From a virus, in IMG/VR virus record IMGVR_UViG_3300033146_001132, positions 1 to 48,871 of that record: a stretch of DNA of 48,871 nt. One strand, given 5' to 3'. Both the position numbers and the translations under genes were made by a program. The notes beneath the pieces are model-generated. The model saw nothing but the letters and a program-made list of their open reading frames with translations. It ran no database searches and had not been told where the DNA came from. Positions 1 to 7,981 of the stretch are shown here, piece after piece. Every line of letters begins with the position of its first letter. The first letter of the stretch is position 1.

Positions 1-55
1 CACATGCTACTGTGAGTGTCTTTTCTGTCTTGAGTTGTTTGAGAGTAATGTTCAT
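1..55 (-). CDS. partial CDS leaving the left edge, unknown
   Basis: An open frame starts at ATG (complement 55-53) and stays open for 18 codons to the window edge (MNITLKQLKTEKTLTVAC). It is too short for any functional statement. The reason to call it is the promoter on the same strand (TTGACT-17-TATTAT, 93-65), which places the start codon nine bases after the -10 box. That is the spacing seen at other genes here. The true length and product lie outside the window. Confidence 0.4.
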   Translation of the reverse strand, partial: MNITLKQLKTEKTLTVAC

Positions 56-64
56 GTGAGATCA

Positions 65-93
65 ATAATATCAGAAGTAATTATAAAAGTCAA
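65..93 (-). promoter_or_regulatory. sigma70-like promoter for the left-edge gene
   Basis: On the minus strand TTGACT (93-88), a 17-base spacer and TATTAT (70-65). The ATG at 55 follows nine bases later, so the mRNA would have almost no leader. Confidence 0.55.
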
Positions 94-104
94 CTATTTA
101 TTTA

Positions 105-126
105 TCTCGATGTGTTCTCGATGTGT
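105..126. repeat. perfect 11-bp tandem duplication
   Basis: TCTCGATGTGT occurs twice head to tail (105-115 and 116-126), inside the divergent intergenic region 56-388. No gene is called here. The only sizeable frame (35-226) has no promoter or family resemblance. Confidence 0.6.
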
Positions 127-237
127 TTTTAGCTGTAATTCACCTCTAAATCACAATCTCCGCTTAGTTAATAAGAGTAATATACAGTTAAAAAACACAA
201 AGTATAAATTCCCGAAAGTCAACTGATTGGATTGACC

Positions 238-312
238 TATATTCTTATCATGTTGGATTCGTTATTTTTTATATATCGATATATTCTTATCATGTAGGAA
301 ATGATAAGAATA
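238..312. repeat. three copies of a 12-16 bp element, one inverted (hairpin)
   Basis: TATATTCTTATCATGT is repeated exactly at 238-253 and 280-295. ATGATAAGAATA at 301-312 is the reverse complement of the core, so 282-293 and 301-312 form a 12-bp stem with a 7-base loop. The element lies just upstream of the promoter of the late sigma gene and between divergent genes. An operator or an initiator-type site are both possible. Confidence 0.6.
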
Positions 313-350
313 AAGGAAATGACAACGTTAAATCAGACAGTAGATATATA

Positions 351-379
351 TTGACATACTAACAGGTTGATGGTAAAAT
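351..379 (+). promoter_or_regulatory. sigma70-like promoter of the gp55-like gene
   Basis: TTGACA (351-356), 17 bases, TAAAAT (374-379). This is one of the closest matches to consensus in the window. The ATG at 389 follows nine bases later and no Shine-Dalgarno site is present. Confidence 0.75.
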
Positions 380-388
380 GTTGGTTAT

Positions 389-1180
389 ATGAGAGATAAA
401 AAATATTATATCGATAAAGATGAATTGTGGTCTGAGATTGAATTGTATTATGAAAAGGATCAACAGAGTATTGACGCGGGTAATGGCTCAATACAAATGT
501 CTAATAAACTTGGAAGTATGCTGATCAGTGTGGCTGACAAGTTGATGACTAGTCGATCCTTCTCAGGGTACCCATATAAAGACCAGATGATTGGTGATGC
601 GGTGTTACGCATGGTGAAAACCATTAATGAGAAAAAGTTTCAGTTGTATGGACAGGTTAAAGCACCCTCTATCGAGGAACGCGAATTTATGATTAATCTT
701 ACCATTTTGGATGATATTCCACATGGATGCTTTGTGGCTCGCGGGGTTGGGGTGGATGATGCTGAATTTTATATTCTAATGGAGCCGATTCAGGGTAGAT
801 TTTTTAAAGATAGTAGGGGTAACCTGACACAGGCATACTCACGGGGCGAGCGGGTTAAGGTGAAGACAGAACGGTGTAACACAGGAACACACATTAATTG
901 TTTTGTGGAATCAGGCAGGAAGAAGCAGGGGGTTCCAGTATGTGAAGGAACTGGTGTGTTTACTGATGATGGGGAACCCGTAATGCAACGAAATAATGCG
1001 TTTGGGTATTTGTCCCTCATCGCTACACGTGAGGCTATCACCCGAATTAAGAAGGAAGGTCGTCAATATGAAGCGGTCAAAGAATATCAATGTGTCGAGT
1101 TCTGTAAATTTATGAGCGAAAATCCAGAAATGGCCAGTCAGCGAATAGAGGACGACACGTATTCTTATTTTAAAGAATAG
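389..1180 (+). CDS. 55: late-transcription sigma factor, gp55-like, with a large internal insertion
   Basis: Predicted sigma factor that directs host RNA polymerase to TATAAATA-type late promoters, many of which lie in this window. Residues 6-83 match the N-terminal half of T4 gp55 (a DELWSEIELYYE helix, then KLMTSRSFSGY and QMIGDAVLRMVK, as in the T4 LSKRFNFSGY and EMIADGIEASIK segments). Residues 202-232 match the second half (NNAFGYLSLIATREAITRI followed by KKE). In T4 these halves are only a few residues apart. Here about 110 residues (roughly 86-200, with Cys at 114, 163, 171 and 185) separate them. No intein end motifs are visible. The tail (DDTYSYFKE) is acidic/aromatic and might bind the sliding clamp as the T4 gp55 tail does, but it is not a clear match. 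The ATG follows its promoter directly. Confidence 0.85.
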   Translation: MRDKKYYIDKDELWSEIELYYEKDQQSIDAGNGSIQMSNKLGSMLISVADKLMTSRSFSGYPYKDQMIGDAVLRMVKTINEKKFQLYGQVKAPSIEEREFMINLTILDDIPHGCFVARGVGVDDAEFYILMEPIQGRFFKDSRGNLTQAYSRGERVKVKTERCNTGTHINCFVESGRKKQGVPVCEGTGVFTDDGEPVMQRNNAFGYLSLIATREAITRIKKEGRQYEAVKEYQCVEFCKFMSENPEMASQRIEDDTYSYFKE

Positions 1181-1208
1181 TTGACTTATGTGAATTGGAT
1201 GATAGTAT
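1181..1208 (+). promoter_or_regulatory. promoter of the gp47-like gene
   Basis: TTGACT (1181-1186) abuts the gp55 stop codon; 16 bases on is TAGTAT (1203-1208). The ATG at 1215 follows six bases later, again a near-leaderless layout. Confidence 0.6.
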
Positions 1209-1214
1209 AAGCGC

Positions 1215-2285
1215 ATGAACAATCTACAATTACGGGGAACCCGACTGGGGATCATCGGGGATCTTCATCTGGGAAAACACAACACGGAGCGGTGGGACGA
1301 CACCTACACCAAACTCGGAGAGTGGATCATCACCACGATGCAATCGGAGGGGATTAAGGATATTATGTTTTTGGGTGATGTGTTCGATGGACATAAGGAA
1401 AAGACGAATGAAAAAGCAATCACCTTCAAAATGATGTCATTCATCTCAAATTATTTCACTCGATTTGCCGAAGAATTCAATGTGATAATTTACAGTGGCA
1501 ATCACTGTTGTTACTATAAGGACAGATGTGATGTGTCTGGATTGGAAATGTTGAAGGGTCGACCAAATATTCAAATCATCGAAGAAACTACAAATTTTTC
1601 AGTGGGTGATAAGAATTACAAGATCGTCCCGTGGGCGTGTAATATTGATGATGGAGGTCGGGTGGACGGACTGTTTGGTCATTTTGATATTAAGACATTT
1701 CAAATGAATGCCGCTAAAAAATCCGAAAGTGGATTTACTACCACGCAACTTTTCACATATTGTGATCGGGTTTATACGGGACACTATCATAACCGACAGT
1801 TGCGTGAGTATTCAAAGGGAACTAAGAGCATATATTACGTAGGCACCCCCCTTCAATTGAGCTGGAGCGAGGCTGGGAAAGAAAGCGTAATCAGTGTGGT
1901 CGACTTGGAAACCAACACAATGACCGATGAATTCACCAATAACTTTTCCCCCGAATTCGTTAAAGTGACGACGTCAACTCTGATCGAATCGCCAGAGGAA
2001 TATAAAAATAACATTCTGGAAGTAATTTGGGACGTTGAACATAACGAGGAGAATACTATGAAGGTTAGTAATATTCTTGACCGAGGTGGCAACTTTGCGG
2101 TGAGAAACAATTTTTCGTTCAAACAAGAAACGGTGATCGGTGAACTGACGGGGCTTAACTCCGCAGTAGACCCACGGGAAATATTGTCAGTGTATATCAG
2201 CGCTATTGAGGGTATCTCGGATAAAGATAGGAATCAATTGGACACGCTCGGAAACCACTACTTACAATTAACTGGGATATGTTAG
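1215..2285 (+). CDS. 47: recombination endonuclease subunit, gp47/SbcD/Mre11-like
   Basis: Metallophosphoesterase nuclease subunit. In T4, gp47 acts with the ATPase gp46 to resect double-strand breaks for recombination-dependent replication. Metal-site motifs appear in order: GDLHLG (D16, H18), GDVFD (D55), GNH (95-97), a GHFD segment and GHYH (189-192). After these comes a YYVGTPLQLSW segment equivalent to T4 YIGTPWTLT, and a C-terminal ISDKDRNQL region like T4 gp47. The residue after GNH is Cys98 instead of the usual Asp/Glu. Length (356 aa) fits gp47 (339 aa). The gp46 partner is not in the window. The next gene overlaps its last 7 bases. Confidence 0.88.
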   Translation: MNNLQLRGTRLGIIGDLHLGKHNTERWDDTYTKLGEWIITTMQSEGIKDIMFLGDVFDGHKEKTNEKAITFKMMSFISNYFTRFAEEFNVIIYSGNHCCYYKDRCDVSGLEMLKGRPNIQIIEETTNFSVGDKNYKIVPWACNIDDGGRVDGLFGHFDIKTFQMNAAKKSESGFTTTQLFTYCDRVYTGHYHNRQLREYSKGTKSIYYVGTPLQLSWSEAGKESVISVVDLETNTMTDEFTNNFSPEFVKVTTSTLIESPEEYKNNILEVIWDVEHNEENTMKVSNILDRGGNFAVRNNFSFKQETVIGELTGLNSAVDPREILSVYISAIEGISDKDRNQLDTLGNHYLQLTGIC

Positions 2286-3484
2286 AGTTCGATAAACATT
2301 CATACCGATCCCCTCAAGGGGGGATGCATCATATGATAATGCAACCAGCTGGGTTCTCCGATGGTTGCACTATGTGGAGATTTGATTGGATTCGGACTGC
2401 GCTAGTTTCACAGAAAAAGGCTTATATTGAAATGTCAACACAGCCACCACATGTGTTCTTTCCAGATCCGAAAAACGCGGGATCTGCTATAGTTAACCCA
2501 CTACTAGTCAATACGAACGCGGTAGTCACCCAACGCCCCACCAGCGACTACACTGTAGACCAGATGAAGCGATATGCATCGGTGCAGAAGAATATGATTG
2601 AGCAGGGTAACCAGCCATTTAGATGTGTGTTTGATGTAGATGACATAACCCACGGGGATCACATCTCTAAGTTTAATATGGCTCGCGATGCGTATGAGGA
2701 TAATTCAAAATTCAAAATCTTTAAAGAGGCGATGAACTATGTCGATGAGCTACATGTGTGTTCCCCAAGTATGCGTGATTTCTATGCTGATGAATTTAAC
2801 TCCAATAAAGTAACTTTCCGTCCCAACTTAATGCCCAATCACCTTTTTGGCCGTTTTTTCGATATGAATAAGATCGAAAAACGATTCCATGATAATCAAC
2901 ACAAACCACGTGTGATGTGGGCTGGTAGTTGGTCACACATCGATGTCAGGGGTCAGACTGATCATGATGATTTTGATGATTTTGAGCAATTGGTAATTAC
3001 TACTATTGATGAGTATCAGTGGATTTTTTATGGAGGGTATCCGATTTGGGCAAAATCCTATATCGATTCGGGCAAAATTGAATATTATAAATGGACTGGT
3101 ATTTATGAATTTCCACAGAAATTCGATGATATAGGCGCTAACGTTGTTTTCGCCCCATTACATGACAATGTGTTTAACCGATGTAAAAGTAATATAAAAC
3201 TGACGGAAGCTGGTATATTTGGGGTGGTTGGTATTTTTCAGGATATGGATCCATACGTCGAAGCTCCGCTACGATTTAACACTTCCGATGAATTTCATGA
3301 CCACCTGAAAGCGGTAATGGGTGATTGGGATGTATATCGCCGTGTCGTGTTACACATGCACAAGATCGCAGAGGAATATCTGATGAACAATAATATTGAA
3401 TTATTACAAGCGTGCTATTTCACCGAAATCGGTAGTATTGATCGTCAGCTGGTATCTCCAAAATTAGTAGAAATTAATGCTTGA
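2279..3484 (+). CDS. glycosyltransferase, GT-B fold type
   Basis: Resembles GT1/GT4-type glycosyltransferases. The C-terminal half has PRVMWAGSWSH (about 216-226), a YQWIFYGGYP strand, and KSNIKLTEAGIFGV (about 302-315), which matches the nucleotide-sugar-binding (R/K)SNIKxxEAGxxG pattern. The N-terminal half (acceptor domain) has no specific match. The substrate is unknown: modified DNA bases, a virion protein or a host surface glycan are all possible. It overlaps gp47 by 7 bases, so it is co-transcribed with replication genes and is probably early. Two sugar-nucleotide genes at 23764-25291 could supply a donor. Confidence 0.65.
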   Translation: MLEFDKHSYRSPQGGMHHMIMQPAGFSDGCTMWRFDWIRTALVSQKKAYIEMSTQPPHVFFPDPKNAGSAIVNPLLVNTNAVVTQRPTSDYTVDQMKRYASVQKNMIEQGNQPFRCVFDVDDITHGDHISKFNMARDAYEDNSKFKIFKEAMNYVDELHVCSPSMRDFYADEFNSNKVTFRPNLMPNHLFGRFFDMNKIEKRFHDNQHKPRVMWAGSWSHIDVRGQTDHDDFDDFEQLVITTIDEYQWIFYGGYPIWAKSYIDSGKIEYYKWTGIYEFPQKFDDIGANVVFAPLHDNVFNRCKSNIKLTEAGIFGVVGIFQDMDPYVEAPLRFNTSDEFHDHLKAVMGDWDVYRRVVLHMHKIAEEYLMNNNIELLQACYFTEIGSIDRQLVSPKLVEINA

Positions 3485-3508
3485 AAATTGCGAGATAGCT
3501 AGTATGCT
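3481..3508 (+). promoter_or_regulatory. possible promoter of the DNA polymerase gene
   Basis: TTGAAA (3481-3486), 16 bases, TATGCT (3503-3508). Only moderately close to consensus. It overlaps the end of the glycosyltransferase gene. Confidence 0.35.
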
Positions 3509-3555
3509 CTGTTTGTGGGGAGGTCACAAACAGAATTCTGCCCACAAACAGAATT
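3509..3555 (+). promoter_or_regulatory. repeat/hairpin operator directly before DNA polymerase
   Basis: CTGTTTGTG (3509-3517) can pair with either of two copies of CACAAACAG (3525-3533 or 3543-3551). The first pairing gives a 9-bp stem whose 7-base loop is the purine-rich GGGAGGT. The second gives an 11-bp stem (3509-3519 with 3541-3551) ending four bases before the ATG. Both CACAAACAG copies continue as AATT. Position and form recall the hairpin operator by which T4/RB69 gp43 represses its own translation. Confidence 0.55.
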
Positions 3556-6150
3556 ATGTATAGAAATTGTTATTATGATAGTAGGACGTCCATTATTACC
3601 GAGTGGACGTGGAATGCAGATGGTGATCGAATCACACTAGAGACACCATTTCAGCCGTTCTTGATGGTCGAAACGGAACTAGAATCAAACATTAAGTCAG
3701 TTTATGGGACTAATTTGAAGATGAAAAGCTTCAAGAACGGATACGAACGAACCCGATTTATTGATGATTATGATGGGCGGGTGTTTTTCTCCGTCCGCCC
3801 CGAACAACAATACCTCATCGGCAAATACCGCAACGCTAAAGACGAGAATTGGATGAAAAATGATCTCAGAATTTTCACTTTTGATATTGAGTGCCCCGCT
3901 CGGGATGAATTTCCCGATCCTGAGCTGGCTAGGCATGAGATCGACGTGATGACTATTCATGATAGTTTGACCAATATCTATCATGTGTGGGGGAATAAGC
4001 CATACGACGAATCAAACATTACAACCGTGATGAAGTCACTCGGGGGTAATATTGACATCATTAATGAAGATCAGATTCGGTATTATGAAATTGCTGATGA
4101 GAAGACACGGCTCGTTAACATGGTTGATTTTTGGGAAAAGAATTGCCCTGATATTCTGACAGGGTGGAACTCGGAGGGATTCGATGTTCCATATTTAATC
4201 AATCGTATTAAATTAGTATGTAAGGGCACACATTACAAACGACTCAGCCCAGTCAACAAAGTGACCACCCGCGAATACATCGATAAGTTTAAGAATCCAC
4301 GCATCGGATACAAGTTGCACGGGATCTCATCATTGGATTACATGCTAGTGTTTCAGTCGCTTACCTTCAGCGAGAAGGAGTCGTGGAAACTAGATGCAAT
4401 CGCATCGGAGGTTTTGGGGTGCGGCAAACTGGAGCTGGATGGCGTTAGTTTGTATGACCTTGCTAGGAGTGATTGGGACAAATACACAAACTATAACATC
4501 ATCGACGTAGCCATCCTAGTTAATATAGACAAGAAACAGGATTACTTCACATTGATAAGAAACCTAGTATATGCTGGGTATGGTAATCCAGCAGATGCAT
4601 TAGGGAAGGTGATTGTTCTTAGTGGAGCGATATACGCCCGTGGCATGGACGAGCGCACCCTACCAGAAACCAAACCGCTAGGCGATAGTGTTAAATTTGA
4701 GGGCGGTTATGTGAAGGAACCCGACGCGGGTATTTATGAAGGCATTGCTAGTTTTGACGCAACGTCGCTATATCCAAGTCTGGCGATGACAATGAATATG
4801 AGTCATGAGACCATCGTTGGTGAGGTTGTGTCTAGATCAGATGGTTATACATTTTTACGAATAAACGGGGAATCATATAAAAAAGCGGATGCGGACTTAA
4901 TGCCATTTCTAATTAAAAATAAACTATGCTTATCTAAAGCAGACGTCATTTTTAGTCAACACAAGGAAGGACTTATTAAAAAAGTAATTAAAAGCTTTTT
5001 TGATAAAAAGCAAAAAAACTCCGCATTAGCCAAAAAAGCCAAAGCAGACGGTGATGAAGAACTTGCAAAGCGATATGCTAGTCTCACGCTGGTGGCAAAG
5101 GTATTTGTGAATAGTATTTATGGCATCCTTTCAACCGCAAAAAGTCCCATGTATGATTTACGGATCGCCCGATCGATCACATTATCGGGACAAGCAATGA
5201 TCAAAAAGACCGCTAGCATTGTTGATGATTATGCATCAAGTATTGGAGTTGACATTGGGAAAGGCGGACTCACCATTGCGGGTGACACTGATTCTATTAT
5301 GGTCGGCGTATATAAAATAGCAAACCACTTTGATAGTAAAATGGTGAAGGACGGAGAAGCAACCGAGTTCGGAATTGCGTTGTGTGATCAGATTCTCACT
5401 CCAGTAATCAACAAGAACATCGACAAGTGGGCGCGGGAGAATATTGGTAGCATTGACCCATGGCTTTCGTTTGAAAGGGAGAAGATAGCCTCTGCGTGCT
5501 TTTATAAGAAGAAACAATACAGCTATTTTGTGTTTAATAACGAGGGGTTCGTGGTTCCACATGGCAAGCGCATGACGTTCACGGGACTTAAACCCAACCG
5601 ATCCGAATACTCCGAGTTCGTTAAAGATATGATGCGGGAAACATACAGAATTCCATTGGTGAAATACTTCAGTGGTAAAGCAGAATGTGAAAAAGAACTG
5701 AAAGATAAGGTTCAGACATACAAGGGGATTTTCATTTCAACTGAGTTGGCTAATATCGCCAAACGCCAAAGGGCTAATAATATCAGAAAGTTTGAAGATG
5801 GATTTGTCAGTCGATATAAGGCGGGTCTCCATTGTCCAGCGCAAGTATCCGTGTCTATTATCCACAACCGTCTGATAAAGGATCTTGGGCTTGGAAACAA
5901 ATATACCGAAATCCAGTCTGGGGATAAAATCATGTGGGTGTATGTTAAGCCAAATAAGTATAAAGTAACTGGTTGTGCTCTGAGTGGGGGGGTATTACCT
6001 CCAGAATTCGGGCTGGAAGCTGATTTGGATATGATGTTCAATAAGCTGTATATGCCAGTAGCTACACAGGTATTTGGGCTTCTTGGGTTTCGCATGCCGA
6101 ATATGCACTACGAAGAAGCGGCCGACCTCGATGATTTATTAAGACTGTGA
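3556..6150 (+). CDS. 43: family B replicative DNA polymerase, gp43-like
   Basis: Replicative polymerase with 3'-5' proofreading. Exonuclease motifs: FDIE (D110, E112), GWNSEGFD (D210) and YNIID (D317). Polymerase motifs: SFDATSLYPS (D401), NSIYG (519-523) and GDTDS (D577, D579). The segment after Exo I (FPDPELARHEIDVMTIHDS) aligns directly with RB69 gp43. At 864 aa it is slightly shorter than T4/RB69 gp43 (about 900). The last residues (AADLDDLLRL) look like the C-terminal sliding-clamp-binding peptide of RB69 polymerase. Start is ATG 3556 just after the repeat operator. All catalytic acidic residues are present, so it should be active. Confidence 0.95.
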   Translation: MYRNCYYDSRTSIITEWTWNADGDRITLETPFQPFLMVETELESNIKSVYGTNLKMKSFKNGYERTRFIDDYDGRVFFSVRPEQQYLIGKYRNAKDENWMKNDLRIFTFDIECPARDEFPDPELARHEIDVMTIHDSLTNIYHVWGNKPYDESNITTVMKSLGGNIDIINEDQIRYYEIADEKTRLVNMVDFWEKNCPDILTGWNSEGFDVPYLINRIKLVCKGTHYKRLSPVNKVTTREYIDKFKNPRIGYKLHGISSLDYMLVFQSLTFSEKESWKLDAIASEVLGCGKLELDGVSLYDLARSDWDKYTNYNIIDVAILVNIDKKQDYFTLIRNLVYAGYGNPADALGKVIVLSGAIYARGMDERTLPETKPLGDSVKFEGGYVKEPDAGIYEGIASFDATSLYPSLAMTMNMSHETIVGEVVSRSDGYTFLRINGESYKKADADLMPFLIKNKLCLSKADVIFSQHKEGLIKKVIKSFFDKKQKNSALAKKAKADGDEELAKRYASLTLVAKVFVNSIYGILSTAKSPMYDLRIARSITLSGQAMIKKTASIVDDYASSIGVDIGKGGLTIAGDTDSIMVGVYKIANHFDSKMVKDGEATEFGIALCDQILTPVINKNIDKWARENIGSIDPWLSFEREKIASACFYKKKQYSYFVFNNEGFVVPHGKRMTFTGLKPNRSEYSEFVKDMMRETYRIPLVKYFSGKAECEKELKDKVQTYKGIFISTELANIAKRQRANNIRKFEDGFVSRYKAGLHCPAQVSVSIIHNRLIKDLGLGNKYTEIQSGDKIMWVYVKPNKYKVTGCALSGGVLPPEFGLEADLDMMFNKLYMPVATQVFGLLGFRMPNMHYEEAADLDDLLRL

Positions 6151-6179
6151 TAAATTAACTTGACACCTGATTTTCCGCG

Positions 6180-6187
6180 AATAACTA
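6180..6187 (+). promoter_or_regulatory. late-type octamer before the Sm-like gene
   Basis: AATAACTA ends five bases before the ATG at 6193. A TTGACA at 6160-6165 lies 16 bases before TAACTA, so a sigma70-type reading is also possible. Confidence 0.45.
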
Positions 6188-6192
6188 CTAAT

Positions 6193-6564
6193 ATGAATGT
6201 TAAAGTATTTATGACTAAGAATTTGGGTTGGGTTGCATCTGAAGTAACAGAAGAACTCGACAATGGGTGGATGGTTAAGAACCCACGCTACATCCAAGCA
6301 TTTGCGGAGCCATCAACAAAAGAGGGCGAAACCTCAAATTTGAGCCTCCACCTCTCACCAGTGCTTTATTTGGAACTTCTCACCGAAGGACGTGATCTTG
6401 AGATCTTGTTTGATAAGTCCGATTACACGGATTACACCGAACAATTCAACCCAACCATTATTGAGATGTATACTAAAGTCGAATCCCGCGTAATGAAAGC
6501 TCGTGGTGATGAGCCAGAAGATAATGACTCAGAGCCAGACAACGTGGTGAAGCTCGGCGAATAA
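6193..6564 (+). CDS. small Sm/Hfq-like phage protein, function unknown
   Basis: A 123-residue protein. The first 40 residues (VKVFMTKNLGWVASEVTEEL followed by DNGWMVKNPRYIQ) have the two-strand 'regulate/modify ... NP.x.I' layout of small Sm-like phage proteins that usually begin 'VKVIKLITGEEVI'. The C-terminus is acidic and probably disordered (EPEDNDSEPDN). ATG 6193 is preferred to an upstream TTG at 6160, because that TTG is the first half of a TTGACA box and 6193 has the late-type octamer. It lies between gp43 and uvsX and ends just before a terminator. Confidence 0.5.
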   Translation: MNVKVFMTKNLGWVASEVTEELDNGWMVKNPRYIQAFAEPSTKEGETSNLSLHLSPVLYLELLTEGRDLEILFDKSDYTDYTEQFNPTIIEMYTKVESRVMKARGDEPEDNDSEPDNVVKLGE

Positions 6565-6586
6565 TTTTTGTTTAAGGTGTGTCGCT

Positions 6587-6620
6587 AAAGCCTCACTGAT
6601 TAATTTCAGTGAGGCTTTTC
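6587..6620 (+). terminator. Rho-independent terminator after the gp43 operon
   Basis: AAAGCCTCACTGA (6587-6599) pairs with TCAGTGAGGCTTT (6606-6618), with a 6-base loop and T-rich tail. Confidence 0.85.
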
Positions 6621-6648
6621 TTGTAATTCATGAACACCATGTTACACT
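6621..6648 (+). promoter_or_regulatory. possible uvsX promoter
   Basis: TTGTAA (6621-6626), 16 bases, TACACT (6643-6648), immediately after the terminator. It would give a leader of about 55 bases. TATAAATA also directly abuts the uvsX ATG (6703-6710), too close to act as a late promoter for the full ORF. Confidence 0.4.
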
Positions 6649-6709
6649 AATTACAATTACAAATGCACAATCACCTTGGTCGTGCAACCAAAATTAATTA
6701 TATATAAAT

Positions 6710-7888
6710 ATGGCAACTAAAAAGAAAGCACCAGTAAAGAAGAAAAGTTTATTCGATAAGATCAAAGGGGTCGATACCCTGAAGAATACATCACGATTAA
6801 GTGATAGTAAGTTTTTCGTTGATGAGTTTTATGATACACATATTCCAGCCCTTAATATCGCCCTCTCGGGTCGTCTGGATGGCGGATTTAGCCGTGGGAG
6901 CACCGTCATCGCAGGTGACTCAAAGACGTTCAAATCAATGTTCATGCTCGTCATGGCAAAGGCATTCATGGACGAATGCACTGCACGAGGGGAAGAAAGT
7001 ATTTTCGTGTATTACGACGTCGAATTCGGCACTAATGCTGGCTCAATTGAATCCATCGGGATCGATGCAGATATGGTGATGCATAAACCAGTCACCACAG
7101 TGGAGCAATTAAAAATTGATATGGTTCAATTACTAGAAGAAGTTGATGAGAAGGATAATGTGTTTATCGGAATTGACTCACTGGGTGCTATTGCTTCAAA
7201 GAAAGAACTTGAAGATGCTATTGCGGGTAAATCAGTTGGTGATATGAGTCGAGCCAAGGCCATTAAGAGTTTTTGGCGGACTATTAACCCAGCACTTAAT
7301 GTGAAGCGTATCCCCATGGTTGCCATCGGTCAGACATATGATACGCAGGAAATGTATGCTAAAGCTGTTATTGGTGGTGGTAAAGGTATGGTGTATTTCC
7401 CAAATAACATCTGGATGATTACCAAAACCGTAATCAAAAACAAGACAACCAAAGAAGTTGAGGGTAACTTCTTCAATGTCACCGTCTATAAAGGACGTCT
7501 CACCAAAGAGGGAGCTAAATTCCCAATTGAGATCACTCACGGTGCTGGAATCGACAAGTATTCATCCTTACTCGATATTGCACTCAAACTCGGCTATGCA
7601 ACCAAGCCCAAAATTGGATGGTTTACACGTGAAGGTCTTGGACGTAATGTTCGTAGAGCAGATACATCAACCGCTGAATTCTGGGATCCAGTGTTGGCAA
7701 ATCCAGACTTTAAAAAGGACATCAAAGATATGTTCACCCTTGGATCACTACGGGAAATGGAGCTTAAACAGGTCTCCGTGTATGAAGAAGGTGAGTTGGA
7801 GGAGGAGAAATCCACCGTGAGGGAATATAAAATGTCCAAGAAAACACAGGTGATCGAGGAAGATAACTCGTTTGATATCAACGAGTAA
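6710..7888 (+). CDS. uvsX: RecA-family recombinase UvsX
   Basis: Strand-exchange ATPase for recombination-dependent replication and repair. SKFF at about 36-39 and IPALNIALSG (about 46-55) align with T4 UvsX (IPMMNIALSG). The Walker A is AGDSKTFKS (68-76), close to T4 AGPSKSFKS. FYDSEFG of T4 is here YYDVEFG. FIGIDSLGAIASKKE is Walker B plus downstream helix. KPKIGWFTRE near the C-terminus matches T4 KPKNGWYARE. At 392 aa it matches T4 UvsX (391). The tail is acidic. It is followed by its own terminator, so it is probably monocistronic. Confidence 0.95.
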   Translation: MATKKKAPVKKKSLFDKIKGVDTLKNTSRLSDSKFFVDEFYDTHIPALNIALSGRLDGGFSRGSTVIAGDSKTFKSMFMLVMAKAFMDECTARGEESIFVYYDVEFGTNAGSIESIGIDADMVMHKPVTTVEQLKIDMVQLLEEVDEKDNVFIGIDSLGAIASKKELEDAIAGKSVGDMSRAKAIKSFWRTINPALNVKRIPMVAIGQTYDTQEMYAKAVIGGGKGMVYFPNNIWMITKTVIKNKTTKEVEGNFFNVTVYKGRLTKEGAKFPIEITHGAGIDKYSSLLDIALKLGYATKPKIGWFTREGLGRNVRRADTSTAEFWDPVLANPDFKKDIKDMFTLGSLREMELKQVSVYEEGELEEEKSTVREYKMSKKTQVIEEDNSFDINE

Positions 7889-7907
7889 TAGATTCATGGA
7901 ATAAAAT

Positions 7908-7943
7908 AAAATAGGGGTGATCGGGAACGGTCACCCCTATTTT
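7908..7943. terminator. strong bidirectional-looking terminator after uvsX
   Basis: AAAATAGGGGTGA (7908-7920) and TCACCCCTATTTT (7931-7943) form a perfect 13-bp stem with a 10-base loop. The A and T tracts are symmetrical. Confidence 0.9.
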
Positions 7944-7945
7944 AT

Positions 7946-7973
7946 TTGACAAAATGTTAACACGAACTATAGT
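7946..7973 (+). promoter_or_regulatory. promoter of the helicase gene
   Basis: TTGACA (7946-7951), 16 bases, TATAGT (7968-7973). The ATG at 7982 is eight bases later, with no room for a ribosome-binding site. Confidence 0.7.
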
Positions 7974-7981
7974 GACCCCAC

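Noticed and set aside
35-226. 63-codon plus-strand ORF in the left intergenic region
   Set aside because: It overlaps the divergent promoter and the tandem repeat, has no promoter or octamer at its start, and has no recognisable protein features.
640-990. Insertion in the late sigma considered as an intein
   Set aside because: No Cys/Ser at a plausible N-splice junction paired with a terminal His-Asn and following Cys/Ser/Thr, and at about 110 residues it is short for an intein.
6703-6710. TATAAATA directly abutting the uvsX ATG as a late promoter for uvsX
   Set aside because: Transcription would begin inside the coding region (about codon 2-3). It could only give a truncated product, and a separate promoter lies upstream.
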